Shown here: positions 5,197-5,939 of the stretch, piece by piece
Layout of the letters: each line of letters starts with the position of its first letter
Position numbering within the stretch: position 1 is the first letter of the stretch
Assembly (NCBI GenBank): GCA_020434605.1
Contig: JAGRAL010000082.1
Location: 1 to 5,939, forward strand
Reading direction: 5' to 3'
Length of the DNA stretch: 5,939 nucleotides
Source: Bdellovibrionales bacterium
GTDB lineage: Bacteria; Bdellovibrionota; Bdellovibrionia; Bdellovibrionales; UBA840
The notes under the pieces: generated by a model
Seen by the model: the letters and a program-made list of their open reading frames with translations, nothing else
What the model was told of the DNA's origin: nothing
Database searches by the model: none
Position numbers and translations under genes: made by a program

Positions 5197-5925
5197 ATGA
5201 AACGCAATATAATAGTCTATATAACAACCGTTATAACAGGTTTTTTATTTGCTAATAACGCATATGTAGCAGTTAATAAGCTACCATCTGTTAACCTAGA
5301 GTCAGCGTTTACACATCAAGTAGAGTTAATAGGTAATAAAAAAGCAAGCGCAGTATTAGATGCATCCGAGGAAACAAGCCAAATTGCAAGTCAGGTGATT
5401 TACCAGATTGTAGGTGAAAGCTTACCTAAAAAATATAAATCTCATACTCGTGCTTTGGCAGCTACTATAGTAAAAGAAGCAAATAAGTACGGCATGGATC
5501 CATTGTTCTTAGTATCTGTAATTAGGCACGAGTCTACATTTAATCCAGATGCTATTGGTTTAGTTGGGGAAATCGGTCTTATGCAAATTCGTCCAAGTAC
5601 GGCTGAGTGGTTAAATAAAAAGTATAAGATTGTAAAAAAGGTGAACTTAAAAGATCCTTCTAACAATGTGATTATTGGTGCCTTTTACTTTAATCACTTA
5701 AGAGATAAGTTTTCTCAAAATAGCAGATGGTATATTTCAGCGTATAATATGGGAGCTACTAAGCTAAAGAGAAATATAGCACAAAACATACGTCCTAAAG
5801 AATACGTACAAAACGTAATGAAATACTACGTAAAGTATGTAAAGAGATTAAATGCTGCATATGAAAAAGCTGGGGAAGTTGTATCTATCAATGCTACTTC
5901 TACAAAGATAGCAAGTATCGATTAA
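5197..5925 (+). CDS. Lytic transglycosylase, SLT domain (family 1)
   Basis: The 242-residue enzyme is predicted to cleave the MurNAc-GlcNAc bond of peptidoglycan, leaving a 1,6-anhydro-MurNAc end, in the periplasm. The SLT fold spans about residues 88-215 with all family motifs: catalytic Glu112 in RHESTFNP, GEIGLMQIRPSTA (GLMQ at 127-130) and AYNMG at 182-186. Residues 1-25 (MKRN, hydrophobic core, then ANNAYVA) are a signal peptide or membrane anchor; with no cysteine in the protein it is not a lipoprotein. Residues 30-85 are a spacer without recognised domain, and the C-terminal 25 residues are polar. Start: ATG 5197, since an in-frame GTG at 5179 would add six residues before the MKR signal and run through the SD (AAGGGGG). 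It may serve cell-wall remodelling, insertion of envelope machines or, if the host is a predator, prey-wall processing; the sequence does not decide. A complete gene with its own structured leader. Confidence 0.95.
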   Translation: MKRNIIVYITTVITGFLFANNAYVAVNKLPSVNLESAFTHQVELIGNKKASAVLDASEETSQIASQVIYQIVGESLPKKYKSHTRALAATIVKEANKYGMDPLFLVSVIRHESTFNPDAIGLVGEIGLMQIRPSTAEWLNKKYKIVKKVNLKDPSNNVIIGAFYFNHLRDKFSQNSRWYISAYNMGATKLKRNIAQNIRPKEYVQNVMKYYVKYVKRLNAAYEKAGEVVSINATSTKIASID

Positions 5926-5939
5926 TATTATTCTAATAT

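Noticed and set aside
1..5939. Mobile element, CRISPR array, tRNA, or a defence or predation gene cluster
   Set aside because: No transposase, integrase, regular repeat-spacer pattern, cloverleaf or operon of co-directed genes is visible; genes alternate in strand.

Overview
The window looks like an AT-rich chromosomal piece (A+T about 60% by eye, not counted) from a Gram-negative bacterium that exports much of its proteome. I favour Bdellovibrionota (Bdellovibrio/Bacteriovorax-type). The main reason is the lipoprotein at 4226-4906 (-), whose signal peptide ends in YQNC-G rather than the canonical LAGC; from memory, F/YQNCG lipoboxes are a hallmark of that phylum. Pro-Thr linkers, Cys-rich secreted domains and a periplasmic coiled-coil protein fit the same picture. 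This is inference, not a database result.

Layout: (1) 1-813 (+), the 3' part of a secreted or lipoprotein gene with a (PT)n linker and a Cys-rich C-terminal domain, entering from the left edge. (2) 826-848, a strong bidirectional terminator. (3) 865-2877 (-), a 670-aa periplasmic coiled-coil protein with a small N-terminal globular domain. (4) 2878-3218, a divergent intergenic region with a composite hairpin near the minus gene and an SD-masking hairpin at the plus gene. (5) 3219-4229 (+), an unrecognised exported 336-aa protein. (6) 4226-4906 (-), a 226-aa lipoprotein whose stop overlaps the previous stop tail-to-tail. (7) 4907-5196, a second divergent intergenic region carrying two perfect inverted repeats with a shared GTATC core and another SD-masking hairpin. 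(8) 5197-5925 (+), a complete family 1 lytic transglycosylase.

All five proteins appear to be envelope or secreted proteins: four show an export signal and the fifth is cut at the window edge. Strands alternate +,-,+,-,+, so no two genes form an operon and each has its own leader. I see no tRNA, rRNA, CRISPR or mobile element. Nothing amounts to a proven new system. The best candidates for a second look are the structured leaders of both plus-strand genes (each SD lies in a hairpin), the GTATC inverted repeats upstream of the transglycosylase, the coiled-coil protein whose Cys-bracketed turn lies at the centre of its helical region, and the two lipoprotein-like genes sharing a Cys-rich domain plus PT linker but carrying unrelated C-terminal modules.
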